Source: Symbiodinium natans
Lineage: Eukaryota; Sar; Dinophyceae; Suessiales; Symbiodiniaceae
Length of the DNA: 64,000 nucleotides
Direction: 5' to 3'
Assembly: GCA_905221605.1 (NCBI GenBank)
Contig: CAJNDS010002294.1
Location: 62,001-126,000 of the forward strand
Shown here: positions 1 to 11,847 of the stretch, one piece after another
Position numbering within the stretch: position 1 is the stretch's first letter
Layout: every line of letters begins with the position of its first letter
Made by a program: the position numbers and the translations under genes
Notes under the pieces: generated by a model
Database searches by the model: none
What the model saw: the letters and a program-made list of their open reading frames with translations, nothing else
What the model was told of the DNA's origin: nothing

Positions 1-2600
1 TGAGAGTTGGTTCCTGCACATGTTCTTGAACCCTGGATGCTCAAGTTCTATAAGCACGCACAGCGTTGATTGACACGTGTCTTGAAATACCGAATATCCC
101 CCACTCGCCATCCGGCAGCCACATCACCGATGTCCAGGGGAGTTCAACCGTTCACGTCAGTACTATTTCGGGGTCCTTGCTCCCGATAGGCCCTTGCGCT
201 GCGCTCTGGCTTTCGGGTTTCAGAGCACGAAAGCATCGTTCTTCTCAAACAAGTTCCATGGGTGTCCAGCAGAGCATCTGTCTTCAAGGATCCCCGGCTT
301 CTGACATCCGTTTCAAGCTTTGACGTGGGGTATACCCGCGTCCAACTCTGCACAGCTTTGTCATGATGGCACTTAGCGAGAGTGAAGGCAGTCTGCGCCA
401 CTTAATTTTGATTCATACGCCCGGCAACTGCACCAGGCTTTTCCAGACTCGGCATCAGCCAAAACTCAGTAATCCTGTCGTGAGTTTCAAGTAGGTACGC
501 GTGCTGCCAAGGTGTTTGTCTTTGGCTGAGTACTTGCGTCATGCGGAGCAAGTGGAGATAGTTGTTATGCAGCATGCTTGCAATGCGCTCTGAATGGACT
601 TGCTTCCGTGTCTTCATCGGTGATTGTCTGGTTGAAAGCTGTCTAATTCAAACGCTGCAAGCTGAAATACTACTACCAGTCGAAGCTGTTGCATGCTGTG
701 GGGTTGTGACAACGAAATACCCGGCGGTCTTCAAGTGGTGTTGGTATGCAACCCCGGTGTTCTTCCTAAGCTTCTGCAAGGAATTGAGCTCGAAGGGCTC
801 TAAGGGGCCCTGAACTAAGGGGCCCTGGACCCTGAACCCCAAACCTGAAATCAAGGGAGATCGAGCAAGGTCTTGGCGTATTGGGCACAGGAGGGCCGTA
901 GGTGTCGTACTCCAATGTATCGGAATGTTTTACTACGTGCAAACGTCTCGCCATATGCCGAGAAACGCACGGTTGCTGTGAACATGCTCTATTGCACAAG
1001 TGTGCACGACCTGATGCCACCTCAACCACTGCTCTGCCGTGGTTCCAAGCAGTACCCGGGCAAAAGGATTAGGAGAAATCTTGACATCGGTCTGAGCCCG
1101 CTCGCATGACTTTGTTATTGCTGGAATGCATGTGGCCGAGGCGGAGGCGCGAAGCGCACCCTTGAGGGCCCAGCCAAGGGGCCTTTGGGGCCAAGAGGGC
1201 AGCTCTGGGGCCCTGGCTTGTCAATCGCTTCGCTGTCAAATGTCTTGTATGTGCCCGGGCCAGGCATCTCCTTGGCTGTGGGAACACGAAGATACCCGCC
1301 GAGTCTCCGTTCAGGAGCAGGCGGAAACTTGGGGACTTGGGGCCTGTTCAGAGGGGCCTTTCACCCTACATTGAGCCACCCCCCCCCCCCAAAGCCCACA
1401 GAAACCTCAACATCCTGCATGCTTGACTGCCACCCGAACACCCTGGACCACGACACGCGCCACACAAAACCGAAGTCGAGTCCGAGGATGTTCCGACAAA
1501 ACAGAAGCCGGAAGACACCTCATTTTCCCATTATTATTCTTCTTAGTATTATTATTAATATATAACAGATATAGTAGTGTATATGTATATATATATATAG
1601 CGATATATAGCATACTCCACATGGAAAGTCTGAAAGAAGCAGATGGACAGCTCTCTAAATTATGGTCTCCGTTCCGTGTTCCTATTACATTTTGCTCATA
1701 TTCTGAGGTACCAGACCTCCGAAGAGTCCAAGCCGCTCTCTTGGTCCTCACGTCGATCCACTTCTCCTTCACGACCTTTCGGGCATGAAGGACGCACTAA
1801 AGGACTCAAAAGCCACCGGTGATCCAAGAAGGTACGTCGCCTTGTCCAAGAAGTTGGAGGCCTTCTCCTTAGGGACGGTGTAGCACGACTGCTTGTCCGT
1901 GACCTTCATGCGGAGCGCGCAGTGTCCACGTGACACGTTGCATCACCGTATTGCACGTATTGCAGCCTGGTTATAGTTGATGGTGTAGTGGTTGGGTGCC
2001 TCCCAAAAGGCTCGTGCATGGCCATATTCGCATGACAAGGTCACTGATGTCACTGCGACTGCCACCCTTTAAGGGTGCGACGAGTGTTCTGTCGGGTGCT
2101 ACTTTCCCGGCGGCAGCGCTCTCCACTTTCCAGTTGGTGACACCACATGGATTGGTGTTCAGACCTGCGGGTTACTGCATGGAGAGCACACCTTCCGAAA
2201 CGCATGCACATCACTTGCTCAGGATCTTCTTGTAAGCCAGGGGCGGTGAGCACACACCTGCTTGCTGGTGTAGTGTCCAGGTGCCGGCACCTGAACCGCA
2301 TCAATTTTCTGAGAGCCTCAAGGACAGCCTCATTTACGCGCAACAAAACAGCGGGCCTCCTTGCCATGCCGCATAGCACCATCCAGAAATGAACGCCGGT
2401 TCCCTCACAGGCTCGGTTTCTGCACGCTTCTTGCTGACTTAGGATACAATCATATCCATCAGGGCTTCAAGCTACAAGCACTTTGCCTTTGGGAACTCGG
2501 CCAAAGACCACGCGGCGGTTTTGGGACAAACAGTCCTGTTACTCTGGCCCCATTTCAGCTGCAGAGCTAGATGCTACCTGGAAATACCTGGATGCTGCTA
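1..2600. other. No supported gene; simple sequence
   Basis: I see no convincing coding exon here: open frames are short, overlap on both strands and lack recognisable motifs. The stretch contains a 12-base C run at about 1379-1390. It also contains an AT-rich patch at 1500-1620 with a (TA)n/(GTATA) microsatellite. A short degenerate telomere-like string, CCCTGAACCCCAAACC, lies near 830-846. Confidence 0.5.
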
Positions 2601-2859
2601 CCTGCTCTTCAGAATACCTACCGCCTGTCACTCCAGCAATTGGCCCTCTCCTTGCTGCGGTTGCAGGGGAACTGGAAGAAATCCTGCAAGTGAGCGAGGA
2701 TCCCCAGAGCCCTAAAACATCCTAAAACCCTTCGGCGCCAACGACATCCAGAAAAGGGGACTCTCGAGACTCTCGAGGCCTTGCGCTCGTAGTGCGTCGG
2801 GTCAGGATTCTTGTGCGGCGGAAAGCCCTCACGCTCCTCACCCGGGGCTCTTGAAATCT

Positions 2860-3351
2860 CGGCTTCGTGCTGGAGAGTGAGTGGCTCTTTTGCAGGCCTT
2901 CTTGGAGAACTTGCTACCACCATGCAACCTCCAGTCCTTCCACATGCTCGGGCTTCGAGAGACTTGGACATATCTTCGAAGAGTCACACGCTGCCTCGTG
3001 GCCCATATACTTGCCAGGACCAGGGCCTTTCGCGGCCTTGGCTGCCAGAAGGTGCGGTCGCAAGGCACTTGGCGAAAAGCAAAAATTCTTTTCAATTCTC
3101 AGACGTGACGCCGCTTTCTGGATCTGGTTGATTCTGCTCGAGAAGGTCCCATCATCCTGCACTTGGAGCAGCGCTTGTGAGCCTACCATTAGAGCAAAGG
3201 GGGTTTGAGGCAGGAATTCTCCTTGGACATGGCCCCATGAGTCACTCGCTTGGCCGGTCCCGTATCGCCTTGCATGTCGATCGAGATGCACTGTTGCACT
3301 CAAGCGCCAGTCCAGCTGAAGCTCCTGAAGCATTTTTGAGGCAAGTACCAA
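2860..3351 (-). CDS. Possible exon with a SHIPPO-like PGPGKY motif
   Basis: A 145-codon minus-strand open frame contains GPGPGKYMGHEA near positions 3000-3030. PGPGxY is the hallmark of SHIPPO repeats, found in axonemal microtubule-associated proteins such as the ODF3/SAXO group, and such a protein would fit a flagellate. Only one clear repeat is visible. The overlapping minus frame also gives a plausible continuation (HEAEISRAPGEEREG, about 2850-2880), so a splice junction may lie between the two. The start codon and exon limits are not resolved. The match could be chance, since the motif is short. Confidence 0.28.
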
Positions 3352-3737
3352 TACCGTGGCAGGGCACCGCGTAGTCCTCTGCAGGGATTGATTTCACCAC
3401 AACTCTCCAGACATCTCTTGCAGGGCACTCTCTTTAGGTCTCTCCCCTGTGTCTTGGCCGTGTCAAGCCCACGAAGCGACTCTACGGCACATGCCTCATG
3501 TGTGAGAACGGGCTCCGAGGATGACTTCTCCATGGCGAACCTCAGTGAGGGACCATGAGCTCTCGCGAATCCGAAGATGGCTTATGTCACCTCATGTCAC
3601 TTCTGTGACGACTACGTGCCATAGGAAGATGTCTCGAGAGCAAAGGGGTAGCGTACCGATACTGGCACCAGGACAACGCAGAAAGGCCAAGGATCCTGCC
3701 CCGCGCTCGGCAGCAAGGCCCTTATCGCCGAGGGCTG

Positions 3738-3750
3738 GAGCCAAAATGGC
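3738..3750 (-). other. 13-base match to the dinoflagellate spliced-leader core
   Basis: On the minus strand the sequence GCCATTTTGGCTC is identical to nucleotides 7-19 of the 22-nt dinoflagellate spliced leader (DCCGUAGCCAUUUUGGCUCAAG). It is followed by CAG where the leader has AAG; the six bases before it do not match well. It could be a decayed relict leader from a retroposed mRNA, or coincidence. No gene clearly starts downstream of it on the minus strand. Confidence 0.3.
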
Positions 3751-5196
3751 CGCACAAAAGAGCACATCCAGAGAATCCGACGACTTGTCGGCTCGCTTTC
3801 AACAGCCCCAAAGAGAATGCGCCGAAACCACTCCCAAGCCACACATCGCCCCAAATCGCCCCAAATCGCCCAAAACACCCCAACGGCTCTCAAGGGCCAA
3901 CAGCGGGGCCTCGGAGTCTCCGATCTGGTCCATGCGCGCAGCCCCCGCCAGATCGACGGTCTGCAGCTGCGCCCGCCTCAATCTGAGCTCAACGAGACGA
4001 CAGCCTAAAGAAGAAAGAAAGACTAAAGAGGAAAAAAGACGAAGCAATCCTGTAGACTGTAGAAGGCTGGAAAAGGGTTGTAAAGGGACAAGGGGGTGAA
4101 AGGGATGGTGTGGACAGCCAGCGCCGGCTGCCTGCGCTTGGTGTCCTCCAGAGCACGTCCCGGCAAGAGCTGCTCCACCTGGAATGTCGCCACAGCGTGC
4201 GAGCCTCGAGCCACGGAGGCCACTCGGTGCACCATGCTGACCACTGGCGCGGCGAGCTTCCGAGGGGCCAACGTGAGGAGACGGTGTTCATGTTGGTTCT
4301 TGCAACAGCTCGCATCTTGTGACCTTGGCATTCTGATCTGGGTGCGTCGGAGCACTAAGTCGGGCCCGAGAAGTAAACTGTGCCAAAACCCTCACCATGA
4401 TCCCCTGAAACCCTGAACCCTAAAATTGCTTCGAAAGCTCTACGAGTACATGAGATAAACAGAGTCACACTGTCATCTCTCAGGTGCTGGCCGAAGTCCA
4501 ATAAGCGCAGCACGTCGGCAACGCTTGACACCACGCTCCAGGAAAGATCTTGGCGCGCGTTTCAACAAGGGGATTGTCCGGCATCCAACTTGATCTGGAA
4601 CCCAGAGAAAAGAATGAATCAATGAAAGTTGAAGGAAAGCCGCAGGCAGGTGTGGCAGCAGGGCTGACGTTTCTCCCGCGATGTGTCTACGGAAATGCTG
4701 AACCCTGACAAGTAGCAGCCACGTGCCATTGCAAAATTTTGGCAGCGGCCCACATGGCAGATGTACCCGCGAGAGACCGAAAATTTGCCACTGGTGCGAA
4801 AATTTGGGTGAGAATGTCTTATGTCTGGATGCACTGGTATACACAAATCCTTCTATACACATGACTCCAACCGCAAGAAAAAAACAAGCATGCGGAGACT
4901 CTTCAGATGGCTTACTGCCAGCTCTACCCACTTTGGGCACGTCGCTGATGGCTGGCCAGGAACCGTGTCTCTAGAACAGGTCTTAAGCAATCCGCTCCTT
5001 GGCATCAGCTGACAGCTTCACTGCTACCGCAGCTCCACCTCCAGCTCCTTGACCAAGCCTCCACCGGTTCAACTACCTCTTAACTTATTGTTCAGTAGCA
5101 ACCTGAGGAATAAGAATAAGCCGCATCTTCGAAATCGCCGACTAACCCATGGTTGGCAGAGACCCTCCCAGCAATCATTCCACCACAAGCACCCCT

Positions 5197-7256
5197 TCAA
5201 CACTTTAACATCACCAAAGCCGGCAAGAGTCGCTCCAAAACTGTCTCGTGCTTGGCATTGACCTCCTCGTTCGTTAGAGTTCGTGACATGTCCCGCCAGG
5301 TCACTCGGAACATCTTGGATCGGCGGCCTGAAACGGAGGCCGACAAACGTGATAACAGGTGTGTCATTCATCTGCTTTCACTGCCTGTCTTTGGGTGCGT
5401 GAAATCGTCCATCAGATCCACCTTCTCGACCTGACCGGCAGTATCGCTCTTTCTCTGTGCATCGTGCGCTGGTGTCTCGGGTGCCTGGTCACCGCCCTCA
5501 TCGCGAATCATCTCGAACAGGTCATTGTCAGCAAACTCTTCCGGGATCCACATGCTTATGTCCTCACGACAGATCATGACAGAAATTCCGGCAACCTGGT
5601 GCTGAGACGACAACTTGCCTTGAGAACAGGAGGATACTTGGAGAATGGCTTGAACTTTGTCTTCCTCAGGTGCAAGCAGGCAGCTGGACTAGACACTAGC
5701 AGCACTCAACAGCACTCAGCACAAGTTGAACTACCGCGACCGGAACAAACAAGTCTCTGCGCGAAGGACTCTGGAACGAACTGCTCGGAGAAACGGGAAT
5801 CGTCCGACCAGAAGAGTCGAATATCAGGAATGCCGAACAGCACCTGGCGTTCAAGGATTGCAGGAAGCGCAATAACATGCCATCAAGCTTCATGGTATGT
5901 CCACGGCTACACTTACAATAGCCTGCAATCACGGCTGCAAAGGGGTGGGGTGCGGGTAGCGGGGGTGGGGTGGGGGGGGGGGGGGCAAGGCTTGCAGAGT
6001 GATGCTCCGAACTGGCCCAGGGCACCATGGCCAGGCGCTCGAGCCCCAGGCCGAAGGCCCAGCCGTGGACCTTCGCCGGATCCAGGCCGGCATTCCGCAG
6101 GACCTTCGAGACCCGAGAGGTCCGAGAGCTCTTCTGACAGAAACCAGAGCTGCGAGCTAAAACTGAGTCGGAAACATCATGGTGGATGACCTCGGGCAGG
6201 CTTGCTCTGAAGAACAGCTGGCCCGTAACTACGATTCGGCGCTAAGGCCCCAGCGCCGCATCCCAGCACCTCCATCCAATCATCCTGATAGAAGATCTCC
6301 AGCTCCAGCGATGGCTCGGTAAAGGGGAAATACTCGTCAAGCCATCGCATTGTATCTTCGCCGGTCTTCAGCTGGAACAAATGGGCTGCCAACCCTTCAA
6401 GCGTCTTCTTCAAATCCTCCAGAACCTCTTCTCGTGAGACCTTCTCTGCGTCAAATAGCCTCACACCCTCGCACTGATGGAATGCTGGGTAGTGCGATGC
6501 ATCAATCTCATCTCTTCTGTAGACATCGCCGGCGCACAAGAAGGAAGTAATTTCAGGATACTGGCTGAGAAACTGGCACTGGTGCGCAGAAGTGTGGGTC
6601 CTCAAGACATAGTCCTTGTTCACGTAGTACGTGTCTGACGGCGATCGAGAAGGGTGATCCGGTGGAACTCGCAGCTTGTCGAAGCAGTCCACTGTGTTCA
6701 CAACCGGCTTCTCTGTGTCAAAGAACTTGCAGTTCGGATCCTGCTCCGCAAAATAGTCCTGGACCGTCTTCCACAAAATCCCCAGAGGATGCTTCGGATT
6801 CAGCAACAAGTCCTTGCCAAGCTTCTCTCGTACGCCGGCGGGAACGTTGTATTTCTCGTCTGGGGACACCCCCAGAAGCTCGCCTGGAGGAGCAAGCACG
6901 GTTGTGGCCATGCGGGCTGTCATAGAGGGACGTGGCTGATGTCTCAGAGACTTTGTGGCGAACGCGCGACGAAGCACGTGACGCTGGGATCCATTCGGGC
7001 GGAGTGTGAGCTTCTGCAAAGCTGCCAGAGCCGAGGCTGCAACAGCAGCACCTGCAACACCCGCCATTCCGTCACGCTTGAAAGATCCACCTGGGGCCTG
7101 GCCCGCTCGTCCGACCGTCTCTTTGATTGGAGTGCCAGCTGTGTTCAGAGATCCCGGAGCAAGGAAAGCACTTCCCAGATGGCTCATTGCAATGTTTCCC
7201 GCGCTTGGTGGATCAACCTTATCGCGTCCCTTGAACCAGCTGCGGAAACATGTCAT
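5197..7256 (-). CDS. FARS2: Organellar phenylalanyl-tRNA synthetase (monomeric, FARS2 type), six exons
   Basis: The enzyme charges tRNA-Phe with phenylalanine in mitochondria and/or plastid. Exons on the minus strand: 7256-6255, 6133-6026, 5843-5778, 5660-5619, 5562-5385, 5327-5197 (stop TGA). The joined frame is about 508 aa, or about 445 aa if ATG 7067 is the start; human FARS2 is close to 450. Landmarks in order are [23 protein letters not shown], the class II motif-2 region [48 protein letters not shown] (motif 3), [25 protein letters not shown], and a C-terminal anticodon-binding domain with DDFTHPKTG and [11 protein letters not shown]. The introns are 121, 182, 117, 56 and 57 bp, with donors GC, GT, GT, GC and GC, all ending in AG. 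The first junction (after EVLGCG) is the least certain, because it leaves a short insertion before VSKVLRNAG. The stretch after Met 7067 is hydrophobic and then Arg-rich, like an organelle presequence. Confidence 0.93.
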
Positions 7257-7499
7257 GTTTGTGGCACCTGCTGGTAAGGAAGGAATGACGAAGCGCGTGA
7301 CAAAGAATCGAAATTTTCCTGCTCCCGTGTCCACAGAAACAGAAAAATTGGAGAGATATAGTCACGACTCCTGCTTACGAAGAAGACCTCGCAAATCAGC
7401 AGTCCAACAGACTCCAACAGTGCCATCGCAGAACTTCCTAACGGTCCTGACGGATCCTCATGCTGCCCAGAACCGCGAGGAAGCCATGGCACAGGAAAG

Positions 7500-7648
7500 C
7501 GTACTTGGAGGTCCATGGTACTCATGAACCAATTCTCGCTGTACTTATAACTGTACTTATAACCATAATTAGGGCACTTAGGGGGCTTATAAGTGGGTTA
7601 TAAGTACAGTTATAATTGGTTAATAAGTACCATGAACCTCCAAGTACG
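7500..7648. mobile_element. Foldback / MITE-like element
   Basis: The ends are inverted copies: CGTACTTGGAGGTC-CATGGTACT on the left, and the reverse complement of CGTACTTGGAGGTTCATGG on the right. The similarity continues inward through AACCAATT and CTGTACTTATAAC, so each arm is about 55-60 bp around a short centre (TTAGGGCACTTAGGG). Nothing inside could be a transposase. No clear target-site duplication is visible. It sits about 250 bp upstream of the first in-frame ATG of the phenylalanyl-tRNA synthetase gene. Confidence 0.75.
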
Positions 7649-8679
7649 ATGTCTCGGCTCCGCGCTGCCAACAAAGACCCCAACACGGGGATGCTGCCTC
7701 ACCTCACATCGTGCAAGTCTTGTCACTTCTCGCAGCAGACGCGGCCCTCCCGATCCAAACCCCGACCCCTCTGGCACCTCCAGAGCCGGAGCTTTCGAGG
7801 CCTTCCCAGGACGCAGAAGATCTTGGATCCGCCTTGGATCTTCTGAGCTCTTCCAAAAGCCCTTCAAGCCATAAACGTGATCCGAAGGACAAGCCGGAGC
7901 CCCGCACTCATTGTAGAGCTCTAAGTACGAAAACTTCACGATGTGCTTCTGGCCGAGGCATAGGAGCAGGGATGACCCAGGGCAACACATGCAATTCAAA
8001 TGAGTTCAGTTATTCACGAAACTTACGAAAATCTCACGAGTCTCATATGAATCTCGTGAAGAGAGGCCTCGCCACGAGCTCGCAGCACCCTGAAGATGCC
8101 CTCTGCCAGACGTGGAACAAGGCCTTGTTGCTCCTCTCGAGCGCGAAAACCGAGAGTGGAATACGGCGTCTCTTCAAGGGCCCTTGGCGTGGCCTCCGCA
8201 GGTGCCCTGATTTTTACATTTTTTCTCTCGCATGCTGGGCCCAAGGGTGACCCCACAAGCGCGACCAAGAAACACAGCTAAGAGTTTGAGGCCCGAAGAT
8301 CCCTGGAGCCTGAACTACACAGCACCACTCCTGTTGGCGACCTCCAAAGATGGTGTGGCTCTTTCCACTGCTCGACGGCCTGGCAGGAGAAGCTCTGCTT
8401 GGACACCAAACAGAAAGCTTCTGCGAAGACGAGCACTAGGATCGCAGCCCACATGCGATGACAGAGCCATGCAAGCCTGCACACCAGGTCAGTCACATGC
8501 TTGTGTGTCTGCGATGCGAACTCGCAGCATCCAGTGTGCTTATCCGCTGCCAGCCTTCCACTGCGTTCTGCACCAAGTGCTGCCCAAATAAATTGTAGAC
8601 AGCAGCCTTGGCATCCAGTGACTTCCGGCAGCTGATGATGGCTGATGTTCACGGTGCTAGAGTTCACATCGCTGGCCTG

Positions 8680-8870
8680 GGATCCGCGTCCAGAGAGTAC
8701 CCAGTCCTCGAAACAAGGCCGCCCTCGCAGCTCAAAGAAAAGCCGAGCCTTCTGCGCTGTCTCCACTGAGCTTGCTACGAACTCCCAGGTCCGGGGCCAG
8801 CTCCTCGGGGAGTTTGAGTTCCGCTTGGACCAAGAACGACAAATGTCCGAATCGCAGGTTCGGAGGGGTA
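8680..8870 (-). CDS. Possible coding exon, unknown
   Basis: Two overlapping minus frames look protein-like: ELKLPEELAPDLG at about 8775-8835 and ETAQKARLFFELRGRPCFEDW at about 8700-8766. A splice or a frameshift between them would be needed to join them. I recognise no domain. The upstream and downstream limits are not visible. This could equally be non-coding. Confidence 0.22.
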
Positions 8871-10208
8871 CATTGCTTGCGAGATGTGGAGAGTAGTGTC
8901 ATGCACTTCGGGTCACACGATTCACACGATAAAGCACACATTCGTGACCGTTTCCGCTCGAGGGTCCTTGCATGCCACCTCCTATTGGTGCGAGTGCACA
9001 TCAATGTATTCAATGCGCATGCGGGAGTCTAGATCCTTTAATGATGGTGAACGCGGGCATGGGGGACGGTGCAAGGAACACCAGGATGCAGGAGGAAAGC
9101 GACCAGGAAACACGGAGCATGAGTTACACGGAGCATGAGATACGAAGTTGTTGACGAGGTGCCGCGATGGTGCTCGACAATGCGAAGCGAGCTTCCCCTA
9201 ACATCAAACCGATCTAGTAGAATCAGCAACTCTCGGCTCTCGCTGGCACACCAGCGATGCCATGTTCACCGCACTTAGCACTCATCTCTCGTTGGCCATT
9301 CTTTTGCACGGAGCCTACCTATGTTCTTCTCAGGAGCAGGAGAATCAGCACGACGTGAACTAGAAACTAATCTGTACAACAAGGCTGACACAATTTGGGC
9401 TGCAGAGGTCATCTGATGATGCCTTTCTTTTCCATGCAGCAGGAACAGCAACACCAGAGCTCCAATCCGAGGAGGAAGTTAATGTAAACTTATAAGAAAC
9501 GAAGGCTCCTGAAAAAAGAACGACCATGTAAAAGCTTGCCTGACACAAAGAAGGCTCGCTCATTGCAGGATGCAGCCTTTCTCTAGTTAAGTCGGCATCT
9601 CTCCACTGACTTCTTGCACCAGCATGTCCTCGAGAGGCTCGAGAAGCTTTGAAACATGCTTCCTGGACCCACTCGAGGAAACCTGTCAGGCCCGGCACCA
9701 GGCAGCTCCGAAGAAAGCATACAAGCCAGCGTGCTCGCACCTGGATCTCGAACTCATGGATTCCACCAGCAACAGCTTCAAGAGCCCGCTCCCCTGACGT
9801 GGCAGGCTGAAAGCTCGTCTTGCAGGGTTACTGCTATTGCGGGAGGCACGGTCCGTCACTGCTTTGTTGCCACCCATGTAACCACATGTGCATCATGACC
9901 GGTTTGGCCAGGAGAGCCGGAAGGCGTCAGACTGGCTTAGCACCAGTGATTGCAGAATGCCAAAACGATCTGTACATTTGAGCGTTTGCTAATTTCAGCC
10001 TGCACCGCCAGACCATTGTTATTCGGATGGTTCTGATATTAGCATGCAAGAAACTGTTTGATGGAGACTCTGCCACATCTGTGATGTTGCTTGCTGGCGT
10101 GCAAGAATTCATTCCATGCGTGAATTCCTTGCTGAACGATGGCAGCACCATGCAGTTGCGAACTGCATTGGCAACAATCGAGCCAGAACTACTCAGCAAG
10201 CCCCAGCG

Positions 10209-10901
10209 CTAGCACAGGAATGTCAACCCGGATTGCTGTAAAGCTTCCAGCTCTTGTGATCGTATTTCTCTGGCCACAGCTGCTTCAGCGACAAACTGTT
10301 CGAGCATCATCTTTTGTGCCAGCACGTCCGGGTCCAGGTTGTTCAGCACGCCTCGCAGATGCTTCCGAAAGCAGCCAAATTGAATGGCCTTAGTGTAGGA
10401 ACGCAGGCTGAGAACCTTTGCAGACTTTGAAGGTTTTAAAGTTATAAAGGCATTTAGAAATGGTTAAAAATAGGTAAAAAGGCAGAGATCACCTTGCTTC
10501 CTTGCAAGCCCGGCAGCGTGTCCATCCTGGCTAAGCTTCTCGCGGAACATGGTCCTGTATGAATCCTCCACTTCAACCAAGTCAGCACCATCGCCATGGT
10601 GCAGTATGGCAATTGTCAGATTGAGCTGGACGAGCTCATCTTCCGCGAGTAGACCATCACCATCCAAGTCGTGCAGGAGGAACAGTTCTCTTGAAAGCCT
10701 GTCCAACTCCTCGCCGGCCGTATCGTCTGAAATCCAGCGACGCTTCAGCACGGAGCGCTGCAATGAGTGCTCAACACTCCGACTGAACACCATCTCTTGC
10801 TCGGCGTGAGGCGGCAGCCTGGAATATTGCACTTGCTCGATGCAAGCGCGATTCAAATTGTGCAGGTTTTCTGTACAATATACCCCGCACGCTGCACCCA
10901 T
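10209..10901 (-). CDS. EF-hand calcium-binding protein, probably N-myristoylated, two exons
   Basis: ATG at 10901 opens with MGAACG, a good N-myristoylation signal (Gly2), with nearby Cys5 and Cys9 that could be palmitoylated; this predicts membrane attachment. Residues 78-89, DLDGDGLLAEDE, are a textbook EF-hand loop, with D at 1/3/5, G6, L8 and E12. A second exon downstream reads FGCFRKHLRGVLNNLDPDV, then QFVAEAAVAREIRSQELEAL, and ends FLC-TAG at 10211-10209. The best-phased junction is a GC donor in GCCGG|GCTTGC (about 10510) joined to TTCTCAG|CCTGCG (about 10410). A GT donor nearby does not keep phase, so the exact junction is unsettled. Only one canonical EF-hand is visible, so it may pair with a degenerate partner. 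The intron contains a short run of TTTTAAA-type sequence. Confidence 0.7.
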
Positions 10902-11847
10902 CAGCTTCGCGAAAACTCAAGTTGCTACAAAAAGAGAGAGATCCAGGAATATAATTGACTATCCTTGGCTGGAGATGGCTGGGCAGCAAGTGTCGCAATC
11001 TCATTCTCAGGTTGCCTTTCATGCGCGTATCCGCTTTCCGCTTTCGCAGATCAGGAGCCTGCGGGCCCGGAACAATACTTGGAAGCTCGCCACTGTTTGC
11101 CTGCAAGCGGTGTGTTTTTGCAACTGGCACAATTGCTGCGCAGCTCTGCCTCGTCGGATGTGAGCGGGCGTATTCTTACGCACACCTGCAGAAACATCAT
11201 CTTGAGGCTCAAAGGTAAACATTCTCCTCAGCGCAACGTAGGACTCTCTTAGGCGGCAAGGTGAACTCGGAAAGGGACTCTGATCTGTTCCGAGATTCTC
11301 GGTAGGTCCTGCGAGCAAGAGGTGGCAAGGCAATGCAAGGTAACCAGGTCTTGGAGCTTGGATCACAAGATATCACAAGGACATTGATTCCTGCAACTGG
11401 GTTTGTCCATGGAGAGTGCTTGCAGGATAGGAGCACGACGACGTTAACTCCTGGTGCAGTGCGCAAATTGGAAGGCATTCGCTGCTTCGAGGTCCGCATC
11501 AAGGTCGCTGCCTTTCTGCCACCACTACCGGCCCTTGAAAACCTTGGCCAAAAGAAGCAAGGAAGAAAACGCGGCAACAGCTTTCAGCAAACATTCACAT
11601 CAGCGATGTCTGGGCCGGCAGCTTCAAATTCGAGCCCTGCACGAAACGTGAGACATGAGAAGCCATAACCGAGCAGCGCAAAATTGAGCTGGGCACAGGC
11701 ACTTTTAAACCTTGTCTGCAGTGTCTAAGAGTCGCGCACCTCGCTGTACAGTGCTGACTAACAGGAGATTCACGGGCATTACCTCGTCTCTCTGCATCTG
11801 CGTTGGCACATTCTGAGTTCGCGTGATCTCCATCGCGCAAAAGGCCT

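Noticed and set aside
6654-7277. A 207-codon plus-strand open frame
   Set aside because: It lies antisense to exon 1 of the phenylalanyl-tRNA synthetase gene, whose minus frame carries clear family motifs; the plus frame has none.
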